A stretch of DNA of 64,000 nt from Daphnia carinata (Eukaryota > Arthropoda > Branchiopoda > Diplostraca > Daphniidae): positions 9,150,449 through 9,214,448 of the forward strand of contig NC_081335.1 in NCBI RefSeq assembly GCF_022539665.2. Reading direction: 5' to 3'. Both the position numbers and the translations under genes were made by a program. The notes under the pieces are model-generated. The model made no database searches. It was not told where the DNA came from and saw nothing but the letters and a program-made list of their open reading frames with translations. Below are positions 1 through 9,775 of this stretch, one piece after another (the stretch's first letter is position 1; each line of letters starts with the position of its first letter).

Positions 1-345
1 TGGTATACCGGCTTGCGCGATTGACACTCGCGACACTTCCGCAGGAAATCACGGATATCCTCTCCCATGCCTGGCCAATAATACCGGGCCTGGATCTTGT
101 GTAGTGTCCGCGTGAGTCCCAAGTGGCCAGCAGTAATGTCGTGATGACAAGCACACATCACCTCTTCTCTGAAGGATTGGGGAACACACAGACGTAAGAG
201 GAGACCGTCCTCCATGACTTTTGCACGATATAGCAGTCCATCCCTGAGACGATATTGGGGGTATGGTTTCCATTTTTCAATTCAGCAAATACAAGCTTCC
301 ACTCATGTTTCTGGGCGCACTGTAACGCGCTTTTGCTTTCCAAGT
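1..345 (-). pseudogene. A1 integrase N-terminus (zinc-binding domain), partial
   Basis: Minus-strand translation across several frames gives the linker after RNase H and then the HHCC zinc-binding region of a retroelement integrase. The pattern HLG...YYWPGM...CRECQSRK is recognisable close to the left edge. The same region of the complete relative at 15290-15430 lines up with it. The frame changes near 160-200, so the protein is broken. The catalytic core would lie beyond the window. Confidence 0.8.
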
Positions 346-351
346 CGACAC

Positions 352-819
352 TCAGGGCAGCAACCATACACTGCAATTCTTCGTTTGCGGAGGGTCCGTT
401 GGGTAACGAGAGAGAGCGTCCGCGTCTGAATGTAATCTCCCGCTCCGATGAACGATACGCAGCAAGAATTCTTGGAGTTGGAGACTCCAACGAGCTAGGC
501 GCCCTGCTAAGTCCTTCTTTGTCAACAACCAACAAAGGGCGTGGTGGTCGGTTACCACCAGAGTTTCCATGCCCCAGATATAACTGCGAAACTTTTTCAC
601 GGCCCACACCAAGGCCAAACACTCCTTCTCGGTGATCGAATAGTTACTTTCACTTTTAGACAGTAGTCGACTCGCGTAGGCCAATGGCTTCTCCACATTG
701 TCAATACGTTGTAGCAGTACGGCCCCTAGGCCGTAGTCACAAGCGTCAGGGTGAATTTCAAAAGGCCTATCAAAATCGGGGTAGGCTAAAATTGCAGCTC
801 GAGTCAACGCCTGCTTCAA
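352..819 (-). pseudogene. A1 RNase H domain
   Basis: The 155-residue frame holds a Ty3/gypsy RNase H with the catalytic aspartate context HPDACDYGLGAVL, the YSITEKECLALVWA helix containing the catalytic glutamate, and a TDHHAL motif. In the element it degrades the RNA strand of the RNA-DNA hybrid during reverse transcription. It is separated from the reverse transcriptase by stops and frameshifts between about 820 and 900, and the reading frame closes at 352 before integrase. Confidence 0.88.
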
Positions 820-899
820 TGAAAAGAAACTCGCTTCCTAGGGTGCTTCCCACGCAAAACAACTCCCTTCTTGAACAGGTCCGTAAGCGGCTTTGCGGA

Positions 900-1601
900 C
901 TAGGCAAACTGAGGGATAAACCTACGGTAATAAGAACACAACCCAACGAAGCTACGTACGCATTTCAACCTTTCGCTCGGTTTATTGAAAGAGGATGGAA
1001 TGGGAAAATTGACGATGGCGTTAATTTTATCGGGATCAGGGCGGACACCTAGTCCACTGATTACGTGGCCAAGAGCTTTGATCTCACTGGCTCCAAACTG
1101 ACATTTAACTAACTTGATCTTTAAGCCCGCACTTTGTAAGGCGGTCAGAACTTGACGGACTCGGCTTAAATGTTCTTTCACTCCCGAAGCGTAGATAATT
1201 ATGTCATCTAGGTAGACGAGGCAAATCGACCACCTTAGTCCGGTCAGGACTAAATCCATCATGCGCTGGAAGGTCCCGGGGGCTGAAGCCAACCCAAACG
1301 GCATCACCAGGAACTGGTATAGGCCGTCGGGGGTAACGAACGCGGTCTTTTCTTTGTCGGCCTCGTGAAGGGGTACCTGCCAGTACCCGCTCTCAAGGTC
1401 GATGGTGCTAAAAATACAGGCATTTCCCATACGCGACAGCGTCTCTTCGATCCTCGGCAAAGGGTACACGTCCCTCACTGAGATGGAGTTCAGCCGACGA
1501 TAGTCGACACAAAAACGCCAGCTTCCATCCTTTTTCTTTACCATAACCACAGGCGAGGCCCAAGGGCTGCTTGAGCGCTCGATCACACCCTTTTTTAGCA
1601 T
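900..1601 (-). pseudogene. A1 reverse transcriptase
   Basis: The frame carries most of a Ty3/gypsy reverse transcriptase: FCVDYRRLN, YPLPRIEETL, STIDLESGYWQVPL, FGLASAPGTFQ and the catalytic YLDD box, then the thumb and connection segment ending YRRFIPQFA. It would copy element RNA into DNA. The frame ends in an in-frame TAG right after this last motif. Upstream, an in-frame TAA at 1632-1634 separates it from the preceding segment, which is in the same frame. Confidence 0.92.
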
Positions 1602-1631
1602 TTGGTCGACCTGTTCCTGGACTATTGCTCT

Positions 1632-2144
1632 TTATTTCCACGCGCTTTTGTAGGGCGGTTGGTGAACGGGTGCTGCGGTCCCCGTGTTCATGCGGTGCTC
1701 AGCCTCTCGGCACATCCCTAGTTCACCGTCTCTCAACGCAAAACAGGTGTTAAACTCTTCGAGTACGTCCACCAGCTTTTCAGTTTCAGCGGCAGGGAGG
1801 TCTGCCGAAACTTGTTTTCTCAAGGCTTCGCGGGGGATGGCTTCCGCATCCGAAGTGTCGGGAAGGACCTCCTCGGACGTTAGCACGATAGCCGCACCTC
1901 CCTCCCCGTTTTGCTGCACAGCTCCCTCAATGGGTACCACAGAAGAATCGATGATCTCCATCTGGCCTAACACCGTGCCCTCCCGCAAGTACGTTTGGCG
2001 ATTAGCCCAATTTACGATGAGCACGCGATCGAGTAGGGAGTCAGCTGACACTAGCACCTTCCCGGTGGTAACTCCCTTAACCTGCGAGAGATGCTCAGAG
2101 GGCTCAATCATCCAAGTTGCTTCCCCCCAAATTCGTAGGTTCAA
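1632..2144 (-). pseudogene. A1 protease-RT linker and RT N-terminus
   Basis: This 170-residue frame is the segment between protease and reverse transcriptase. It ends in the conserved HQPPYKSAWK motif found just before the fingers domain of the relative at 13750-13790. It ends at a TAA in frame with the downstream RT. At its upstream end it overlaps the gag-protease frame in another phase, so a frameshift near 2130 divides a domain that is continuous in the relative at 13300-13540. Confidence 0.78.
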
Positions 2145-3435
2145 TCTCTACCGGAACAATGGCCCGGGGAGGGAGCATTCTAGCTTTCTTGGCTATTATC
2201 TTCGGCCTTGACCTGCGCTCTGCCTCTTCAGCCAACTCTTCCACTAGGCTCCCTAGCAACAACTCCGGGCGCTCCGCATCATAGTTAATTTGCAGCCTTT
2301 TAAACTGGCTAAGGAAATCATTCCCTAGCAGCAACTCGATGCCTCTCATCTCGAGTACTAGTACTTGACCGCTGGCCTTTTTATCCTGGTGCTCGATCTC
2401 TAACTCCATAGCTCCTAACGGAGGGGCCTTCTGACCATTTACCATCACCACCGACGGCCCATCCCACTCTACCCGTTCCCTCCGTAGCCTCCGCTGTAAA
2501 TCAGGAGACGCCACCGATACTACGGCGCCAGTGTCGATTACGGCCCGAATATCCACTCCCTGACAGGTTACAGTTTCCGTAATTAAACGAGAAGAGTCTA
2601 TAAGCAGGACCGTTGGTTCCTGGGCTTCGTCCTCGTCGGTCGAGACTATCCCGACGCTCATGTTGTCGCTGTCTCGGGCTTCGCGACTTTCGACCTTCTT
2701 CTCACGGTTTACCCCATCTGTTCGCGACCCGTCTCTTCGGTCGTCCTTCCGGCTCCCCTTTCTATCATCCTGCGGGTCGTCGCGTCCCCCATCCGGCTGC
2801 TTGCGCGCCGGCTCCTTCTTTTTGTCATTCACCTTTTCCGCCATACAATAGCGAGCGAAGTGACCTGCTTTCCCACACCTATGGCAAATCGGTTTCCCAT
2901 CCGACGTGCGTGACGCGAAGGAGACGGAACCCTGGGGAGACCTCGCCCCCTCCCGCCTAGCAGCGGTCCCCGAGGATTTAGCTGCCCGCTTCAATACAGC
3001 GAGTTCCGCCTTTAACTCCAGAACTAAGTCGCGTAACTCGTCTTTCGTATCTTGCTTAGGTGGTGCCCCACCCTTCGCAGCGCCCAGGACGCTAATGGTC
3101 CAGTCGGGCCGATTAGCTAATTCCGAGGCCTCGGAGTGCAATTTTAGGGCTGCCAAAAACTCTGCGGACGTTTTGGGGCTAACTATCCAAATCTTCTCCA
3201 GCAAGGTGGGCTTCAGTCCCCTAAAGAGATAGTCTACTTTTACCTCCTCAGCCATCCCCGGATCTACCTTACGACATAAGTCGATTACGTCGTAGAAGTA
3301 TTCTACTCCCGATTCCTCGATGCCCTGCTTGCGCTGCCGTAGTCTAGCTTCTTGATAGCGGCCATAATGCTGTGACTGAAATTCCGTGAGGAATGTCGTT
3401 CGCAACCCGGGCACCGCCGGGACAGCAGCTACCTG
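2104..3435 (-). pseudogene. A1 gag-protease, N-terminally truncated
   Basis: The frame shows a capsid C-terminal part (YFYDVIDLCRKVDPGM, LFRGLKPTLLEK), a charged linker, one CX2CX4HX4C zinc knuckle (CHRCGKAGHFARYC), a long RKD-rich stretch and an aspartic protease with the active-site motif VIDTGA. Gag and protease share one uninterrupted frame here, unlike the relative at 11504-13609, where a TAG lies between them. The N-terminal half of gag is missing because of the join at about 3435. Residues encoded above the join belong to the neighbouring integrase. Confidence 0.88.
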
Positions 3436-3820
3436 TCTTATATACACAATCTGCTGTCGTCTGCGCGATTTGATCTTTTAACGCAACAGCTTCTACCCAC
3501 CGGCTGAAATAATCGGTAATAACTAAAATATAACTATTTCCATTAGGCGAAACTGGCGTAATAGGACCCAAAAAGTCCATCCCGATAACATGGAAAGGAG
3601 CATTTGCTATTTCATGAGGGTGCAACAAAGCTCTATACGTTGAAGAAGTGTTGGCGGTGCATACCTCACAAGCTTGACAGTATTCTTTAATTTCCTTCCT
3701 CATATTTGGCCAATAATAATAATTCTTTATTTTCAAATAGGTTTTATAAAACGCTAAATGTCCACCCATAGGCGCGTCATGTAGTTCCTTGAGCACTAGA
3801 TGGCGTAACGATGCAGGCAA
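3436..3820 (-). pseudogene. E1 integrase, partial
   Basis: The frame contains the HHCC zinc-binding domain (ELHDAPMGGHLAFYKTY, YYWPNMRKEI, CQACEVC) and the beginning of the catalytic core with the first aspartate (IGMDFLGPI and VITDYFSRWVE). The later catalytic residues are absent because the sequence passes into the gag of element A1 near 3435. It would insert the DNA copy into the genome. This copy cannot work. Confidence 0.88.
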
Positions 3821-3857
3821 GACTAGCTGATAGTTAGTTCAATAAACCATACCATGA

Positions 3858-4300
3858 TTAGTCAAAAACTTCAAAATAATCAATTTCCTTTACCCAATCT
3901 GGTTTAGATTGAAGAAAAGATTCCTCAAGTTCTCCGTTATCCAAATAATTACGAATGGCTATGCAAAGGTCGTCTTCCAATTGTTTCTCGCAAATTAAGG
4001 TAATGTTGCTCCATGTTTGGATACTAGCTACTTTTAAGCGTGACAGGCAATCTGCGTTTTGATGGACACGTCCCGGCCTATATTTTAAGCCATAATTCGT
4101 TGAGGCCAATAGTATAGCCCATCTTCCTAATCTACCATTACTATCCTTTTGTGCTTAAAGCCATTGCAAGGGACGCTGGTCACTGATAATTTTGAAAGGT
4201 TTATCCAATAGGTAATGCCTAAAATGCTTGATGGCATCTACGACCGCTAAGGCTTCCTTCTCTGTCATACTATAATTCGATTCTGCTTTTGTTAACTGTC
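3858..4300 (-). pseudogene. E1 RNase H C-terminus and linker
   Basis: The minus-strand frame 4109-3858 begins with the end of RNase H (YRPGRVHQNADCLSRL) and runs into the linker before integrase. The middle of RNase H lies between 4300 and 4110 in broken frames; motifs such as ISDQRPLQWL can be read there with stops. The same stretch in the second copy is at 38500-39326. Confidence 0.8.
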
Positions 4301-5223
4301 TACTGGAGTAAGGCTATGGGATGTTCCTGGCCATTTTGAATTTGGGATAGCACTGCTCCAATGCCGTAATCGCAGGCATCCGTGAAAAGTATAAATTTTT
4401 CATTGAAATTGGGATAAGCAAGAACCGGTTGTGTTACTAGAGAATTGCGTAATTTCTCGTAAGCAACTTGTTCTTCGGGTCCCCAGTTAAAAGGCTTCCG
4501 GCTAAGATCTCTATGTGTTAACCGAGTTAACGGTTTTGCAATGGATCCAAAATCCTTCATAAATCTCCTGTAGTATCCGGCTAATCCGAGAAATGATCTG
4601 ACTTCATCGACTGAAGTCGGGGTTTTATAATGCACTATTCTATCGATTTTACTCGGATCAGGTTTTATGCCATCGGTCGATATTACGTGACCTAGATAAT
4701 TTACTGAGCGTTTAATAAACTGGCATTTCTTAAGCTTTAATTTTAGATTGGCATTCCGTAATAATTCAAAAATTTCACGAATATCACGTAAATGATCTTC
4801 GAAGGTATCCGAAAAGATTATAACATCATCCAGATAAACTAATGCTTTACGTCCTAAGACGTCTCTCAGTACATAATTCATTAGTCGTTGGAATGTGGCG
4901 GGTGCATTGTACAAGCCAAATGCCATTCGTTTAAATTCGTAGAGGTTGTTTTCTACTACAAACGCTGTTTTTTTTATAGCCGGATCATCGATTTGAATCT
5001 GCCAATAACCTGAAGCTAAATCGAGAGTTGTGAAAAATTTCTTTCCGTATAGTTTATCTAAAGTTTCGTCTATCCTAGGGATAGGAAATGAATCTTTTTT
5101 TGTAATACCATTTAATTTGCGATAATCAACACAAAACCTTACTTCTCCGCACTTCGTTTCTACTAAAACCACGGGTGAAGCCCATGGAGAATACGAATAT
5201 TGGATCACATCTGCATCAAGCAT
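4300..5223 (-). pseudogene. E1 reverse transcriptase and start of RNase H
   Basis: A 307-residue frame covers nearly the whole RT: SPWASPVVLV, FCVDYRKLNGITKKDSFPIPRIDE, TLDLASGYWQIQ, FGLYNAPATFQR and the YLDD active site. The connection follows (YLGHVIS, VRSFLGLAGYYRRF), then the first RNase H aspartate in FTDACDYGIGAVL. It stops at a frameshift inside RNase H near 4300. Upstream the frame is open to about 5258, where the protease-linker frame overlaps it in another phase. Confidence 0.92.
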
Positions 5224-5257
5224 TTCTTGTATTTTATCATCTAATAATTTCCTTTGG

Positions 5258-6110
5258 TTATTCGTTACTCTGTATGGGCGTTGTCGAATGGGTCCTCGTC
5301 CTTGTGTATCGATGGTGTGTTATAAGGTTCGTGCTTCCTAGTTCTGAATCTTTGGACGCGAACAAGTCGTGAAAATCATCTAATAATTTTGAGAGCAGTG
5401 CTTGAAATTCAGAGTCTACTTCTGTGATTAAAACTGGCTCATCTTCTGCTTTAGGATTATCTTCTAATTTCGCTAGAGAAATTTTTCTGATAACGTTATC
5501 AATTATTTCAATTACGCCCAATGTAGTGTTTCTAGGAATTTTGATTTGATGCAATGAATGATTGTCGACCATAATTTTATAAGTTTCATCTCCCGATACA
5601 TTTCCAATAAATTCTTCGATATAAATGCCTGTTGGCAAATCTTTTGCTGGGGCAAATGTAAATGCTGTATTAGGAGGGACATACGGAAAGGAACCTTTCA
5701 TTTTTGCTGCAACTACTATCGACGTCTGACGAAATAGCGTCGTTTTTTTGACCGTAGTAACTGCCATGTCGGGTACCCCTGGAGATGGCTGATCCCTGCT
5801 CATCCCACGCTAGGTAAATGCTCCCGACTTCTCCGTCAAGCCGAAATCCGTGCTTCTGGACTGCATCCCATCCAAGGATACAGTCTTCAGAAACACCTTT
5901 AGCAACAATAAATTCCTGCTTAAAAACTGTTTCTCCATATCGTACGGGTAAAATAACTCTTACCAGTGTATGGAATTTCTTCTCCCCTACATCATATAAA
6001 TCGAAGTCAAGCTGACTGCAGATCACCTGACCTCTAGGGGGTAACTTATTAAATAATCTCACATGGATAATACTTTTAGACGCGCCTGTGTCAAATAATA
6101 CTTGTAACAG
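5258..6110 (-). pseudogene. E1 aspartic protease and linker
   Basis: Two overlapping frames (6062-5670 and 5803-5258) together form the retropepsin and the following linker. The active-site triad DTGA is read on the minus strand at about 6080-6090, upstream of the first methionine. The characteristic hydrophobic-D-C-I-L-G-W segment (SEDCILGWDAVQKHGF) follows. The frame shift near 5780 is absent from the second copy (40777-40220), so it is a mutation specific to this copy. Confidence 0.82.
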
Positions 6111-6218
6111 GATAGAAAAATTTTCAATGGAATTCTAGGGGTCGATTCATTCGTAATAGTCGTTAATTTTGCGACTTGTCGGGGTTTAATATGAGGCTCG
6201 TTATCAACTGACCCGAAG

Positions 6219-6480
6219 CTACAGTTGATAGCTACTGGTTTCCCTGATTTTGAGGTGGCCCTGGAATATTAGGTCTTCGTGAATTCCTATATTTTGGACA
6301 ATTATTAGACTTATGCCCAATTTCTCGACAGGAATAGCAGATTGGAGGCTGGGCTTGTTCCAGATTGTGACGCTGAAATTGACGACAATTGGACTGAGTG
6401 TGACCGCAGTAACCACAAAAATTACAAGTTATTATCTGCTGATCTGACCTATTATTATTGTTATTGTTAGGTGGCCTCGA
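6219..6480 (-). pseudogene. E1 nucleocapsid zinc knuckles
   Basis: Minus-strand translation around 6430-6290 gives two CX2CX4HX4C knuckles, as in the second copy (CNFCGYRGHTQSNC and CYSCREIGHKSNNC at 41170-41050). They bind element RNA for packaging. The reading frame is broken between the capsid and this part. Confidence 0.7.
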
Positions 6481-6562
6481 GAAAGAGGGCGTAACTGGCG
6501 CCGGTCTGTTTGGAAATCGAGGAGGTTGGTATTGGTAAGGGTTAGGGTTATAATTGTTATTA

Positions 6563-7809
6563 TTAATAATTATTGGGGCGATGCTGGGGAGGCCTCCAGT
6601 TCCTATCTCGATTAGCGTTATTCAATTGGAATGAAACTTGTTTCTTATAGGGAGCGCCTTGTGGAGCAGGAGAATAATCTTTCCTATCTTGTTGGAGTTG
6701 TTTTACAGCCTGTGTAAGTTCGTGAAGAACATCCTTAATCTCATCTTTATCCGACTTTGAATTATCCCCTTGCTTATGGCTATGGGGAATATTGGCAACG
6801 GCACTGCTTACAATTTCTTTCTTGTCAAGTAACATTTGCTTTAGTTCTTTTAATTCCGAATCCTTTGTGCTAAATGACTCGTCAATTGCCCTGACAAATT
6901 CATGCTTTTCGCGATCCGTTTCTAAAGCTTCCAATCGGACGGCATAAACTCGTGTTGCTGTTACGAGTTCGCTAAAATCTTTAAATTCCTTGAATCGGAC
7001 TTTAGCTTGAAATTTCGAATCTAATCCCTCAATAAACTTCTGCATGACAATGACTGCAGAAGGCCTCTCCATATAACCCTCAGGATATGCCCGTTTGAAA
7101 ATTTCGTGGAAACGATGAGCATAATCTACAATTTTTTCTCCAGGTTTACATTTAGCTTTATTGAATTTCTTAATGTACACATCAACATTTTCTTCCCCGT
7201 GGAAGTGATCGAGCAAAGCCGTTTTAATGGAATCATAGTCGTATGGATGTTTTTAATTAAGGTTTGTATGACTGACAAAGCTTTATCTGTTAATTTTGCA
7301 CGCAGCGTCTGAATAATTTTTCCCTCAGACCGCCCTGCCCCATCAACTATACTCTCAAAAGATTCTAGCCAGGAATCAAAACGAGAAATTGGGCTTCCGG
7401 AAAAAGGAAGGAGAAGCTGTAAACGTGAAAAGGAATGCTGTTTGTTCTGCAAATCGTTTAAATCATTCACAATGGCTGCTCTGGTGGGAGAGTAAGTGTC
7501 AGCCATGTTGTTGGTCAAAAAGGGTACAGGGGAATTCGGAGCTCTGCGATGGTGAGAATGCGTGGTGCCTGGAATGCGATTCGCAATTGGTCGGGATTCG
7601 CCAATATTGTTGTCGGTTAGTTGTAACGACGGTTTCGGAATCGTAGTCGTCCTGTCTGTCGTTTGTTTTTCGGTTGCGGCGGTGTCTGACGAGCTGGAGT
7701 CGTCTGCAGTTCTTCCTGGTTTTCTTGAATGGATGATAGCAACTGTCTCAATTGTCTGGCAGTCTGGGTGAGGACGTCTTTGATGATGGTCGATAGCCGC
7801 TTGTGGCAC
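6563..7809 (-). pseudogene. E1 gag capsid, frameshifted
   Basis: Frames 7809-7126 and 7216-6563 overlap and together match the single frame of the second copy. The capsid part includes SFSRLQLLLPFSGSPISRFD, the SWLESFESIVDGAG segment and the helix-rich KFNKAKCKPGEKIVDYAHRF. A frameshift near 7220-7240 divides it. The upstream part of the first frame is a proline, threonine and histidine-rich linker. A capsid forms the intracellular particle of the retrotransposon. Confidence 0.85.
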
Positions 7810-8410
7810 GGCCTTGCCATTCTCCGGAAGCGGATCAATCTGTTCCCGAGCAATATCAGTTCGGGTAACAGTGCTTCCAAGCTGGTGATTGACTGTAGTT
7901 TCATTAGGAACGAGATTAGGTTTAGTATGGCCGTAAGAAGAGTCAGCTGGAAGTCCAACAGAGTTTTCTCAGGTAGGTCGGAAATTCGAATATTTCCAGG
8001 ATGAGCAGTTTGTATTTCCGTTCCTCCTCGCTGTTGAGTGTCGTTGCTCTAGGAACAAAGTTGAAGAGGTCCTTGTCCTTCCCCGGTACAAACCTCTGCA
8101 GCTCCTCTATGCTGTACGTCTGTCCCAACAGGAACGTCATAAACTGCCTCGCATACGTCGTAAAGGATGTCGTCAGCTCGGATGCTTGCTGGTCCGTGGT
8201 GCTTGCTGGTCCCCCTCACCCCAGCAGTTGGTTCAGCTGGTCCCAAATTTTCGGATCGTGTGATTGGAAATCTGACTTCCTCTCCTTCAGGCACTTTAGT
8301 GCTAATATCAGGGATGGAATTGGACTCGACGGTGTTGGAAACACTCTGGATGGATTGTCCTGGATTTCCTGGTAGAGGTGATGGAGACTCAAGTTGAGGT
8401 GATCGTCCAT
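7617..8410 (-). pseudogene. E1 leucine-rich helical gag-like frame, overlapping a second open frame
   Basis: Three pieces in one family frame (8410-8216, 8140-7943, 7958-7617) encode a helical, leucine-rich region. It begins MDDHLNLSLHHLYQ and contains FLLGQTYSIEELQ and LLPELILLGNRLIRF. The second copy has the same region as one 223-residue frame at 43119-42448. A different frame of the same DNA is also open in both copies (8609-8049 here). Which frame is translated is not clear from sequence alone. A matrix-like N-terminal gag domain is a reasonable guess. Confidence 0.55.
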
Positions 8411-8609
8411 TCACTGGGCTCTTCTTTTGGAACAAGCTTAAGAGAGTGCTCGAGAGAAAGCTGGTTTTTGATGCGCTTTTCCCAGGTGATTTTGCAGGAG
8501 AAAAACGGGAAGCTAATCTAGCATAAACAGATGGTTGACGTTCAGTGGTTGCAAAGGTAACTTTACCACGGTTCCAAATTCTCCTAGTGGCCTTAGCATA
8601 TGGAGCCAC
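8049..8609 (-). pseudogene. E1 serine/proline-rich frame overlapping the helical frame
   Basis: A 186-residue open frame, rich in serine, proline and lysine at its start (KKSPVNGRSPQLESPSP), continues to DILYDVCEAVYDVPVGTD. The second copy keeps the equivalent sequence (DVLYDVCEAVYDVPVRTN) at 43249-42700 in a frame that runs on into the capsid. A 2-nt length difference near 8370/43213 changes which upstream frame joins which downstream frame in the two copies. It may be the N-terminal extension of gag. Confidence 0.5.
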
Positions 8610-8741
8610 TTCTTCGTAATCAAGATTCGATCATAATTTTCTTAACTGAGTATTATCTATCGGCTCTTCAGGTTTCAAAATGGGAGAAGCGGAATACTTA
8701 ATGTCTTTGGTTTCTACCTCTGATGTTTTACAGTCCTGAAC

Positions 8742-9065
8742 TTAATCTGACGTGGGCGAGGGATCGGCCGATAATTTTTCAAAATCAATTGGCTTGGCAA
8801 CCGTTTCGTTGTCAGTTTGTACCTCTGGCGTTAGGGAAACAAGTTGGGTGCTTACAGGAGTTCGAGGAATCTTATGTCCGCCATAAATAACATCATCCAT
8901 CATTGTGGTCGAGTTCCAGAAACCGCTGCCACCATAATGTAAAGCATCTTCCCGTGTGGGAAGATGGACTTCACGAATGAAGTTGGTGACGTATCGTCTG
9001 CGTGAGTTAGCTGCAGGTGTGTATCTAGGTCGGTCGAACTGCATACATGGTGTTGCGCTTGCCAT
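8742..9065 (-). pseudogene. E1 gag start fused to LTR remnant
   Basis: The gag N-terminal motif LPTREDALHYGGSG is recognisable and matches the second copy at 43800-43740. The first 25 or so residues of this 107-residue frame come from LTR sequence. In E1, DNA equivalent to about 43815-44350 is deleted, so the LTR start is welded directly to gag. The apparent initiator at 9065 is therefore a deletion artefact and not a true gag start. Confidence 0.7.
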
Positions 9066-9135
9066 GTCCAGACTTGTGTTTACTACTGAAGCAAAAGCGA
9101 GAAAAAGCTAAAGTAATATATTCGGCTTCGTTACA
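8985..9135 (-). mobile_element. Remnant of E1 5' LTR
   Basis: About 150 bp matches the first part of the LTR at 44507-44360 (shared stretch GTATCGTCTGCGTGAGT, and the shared start TGTAACGAAGCCGAATAT on the minus strand). The rest of the LTR is missing. The outer edge at 9135 abuts unrelated sequence beginning CTAGC. Confidence 0.75.
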
Positions 9136-9171
9136 CTAGCATCCACTTCACCTCTAGCATCACCAGCACGA

Positions 9172-9690
9172 TGTCCAACACATGGGAACCGCTCTCCGAC
9201 GAGGATTGGAGCCTCATCGAGAATGCCTGGGCAAACGGATGCCCGTGGAATAGCATCATCGACTTGGTGCTACCAACGACATTGACGAGACGGCTAGTCT
9301 CCCCGACGACCGCTCCCCGTCGGAGAAGATAGGCCAGGGCCTCTCGGACGAGGAACTCGACGAGTACTTCGTCAACCCAAGCAGCTTAAACCACCTGACA
9401 GAAGACGCAGCCGGTAACACCGACTGGGAGAAGTTCCTTGCGCTGGAGCGCTATGTGGGTCGTCTAAAAAACGGCACTGGAGACCGGAAATGGACGCCGT
9501 ACGGCCTTCCGACAATGAAATGTCCACCCACCAGCTTCATTGTGAAGGCGAAAAAGGCGTTGGTGGCTGAAACCAACGATCACAACAAGCTATGGTCAAC
9601 CGGCCATAGATGGCTCCCCACCAAAAGGGAGATAATTTTATTGATTTTTTTGCAATTCTTTTTACTTTTGAGTGGTTTTTTTATAATAAT
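9172..9690 (+). pseudogene. Unrecognised gene copy 1 of a tandem pair, frameshifted
   Basis: Starting at ATG 9172 the translation begins MSNTWEPLSDEDWSLIENAW. It continues in a shifted frame from about 9270 through SEKIGQGLSDEELDEYFVNP, DRKWTPYGLPTMK and LPTKREI. A one-base loss near 9270 breaks it relative to the neighbouring copy. I do not recognise the family. The protein is acidic, about 145 residues, and shows two related 'LSDEDW / LSDEEL' helices. No signal peptide or membrane segment is visible. An A-rich tract follows the copy directly. Confidence 0.45.
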
Positions 9691-9775
9691 AAATAACAAA
9701 AACAAAAAAAACCTCTTATTTTTGACCAGAAAAAAAAACAAAACAAAAAAAAAATAACGCAAACAAAAAAAAAAG
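9690..9775 (+). repeat. A-rich tract between the tandem gene copies
   Basis: An 85-bp stretch of A runs with scattered C lies exactly at the 3' end of copy 1 and immediately before the first base homologous to copy 2. A poly(A)-like end is what retroposition of an mRNA would leave, so the pair may be two retrocopies inserted end to end. Simple A-rich DNA is the alternative. Confidence 0.6.

Larger units (their letters stand above)
1..3435 (-). mobile_element. Ty3/gypsy retrotransposon A1, degraded and truncated at both ends
   Basis: Reading on the minus strand, gag with a zinc knuckle, aspartic protease, reverse transcriptase, RNase H and the zinc-binding start of integrase follow each other in the Ty3/gypsy order. 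The gag is clearly related to that of the complete element at 11159-18955, so both belong to one clade. The element runs off the left edge of the window inside integrase. Its gag is cut at about 3435, where it joins the integrase of a different element with no LTR between them, so the join looks like recombination or deletion and not a clean insertion. Several stops and frameshifts make this copy inactive. Confidence 0.93.
3436..9135 (-). mobile_element. Ty3/gypsy retrotransposon E1 (copy 1 of family E)
   Basis: Minus-strand gag, two zinc knuckles, protease, RT, RNase H and a partial integrase occur in Ty3/gypsy order. The whole unit aligns with a second copy at 38376-44507. The 5' end on the minus strand is TGTAACGAAG at 9135, the same LTR start as in the second copy (44507) and in the LTR at 50077-50791. 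Relative to the second copy, E1 has lost about 0.5 kb that includes most of its 5' LTR. Its 3' end is cut inside integrase at about 3435. Confidence 0.92.

Noticed and set aside
158-622. 154-residue minus-strand ORF as an independent gene
   Set aside because: It is mostly an out-of-phase reading of RNase H DNA; only its C-terminal part follows the retroelement polyprotein.
6538-6555. GGTAAGGGTTAGGGTTA resembles a telomeric repeat
   Set aside because: Only two TTAGGG units, and they lie within the gag region of element E1. No array.
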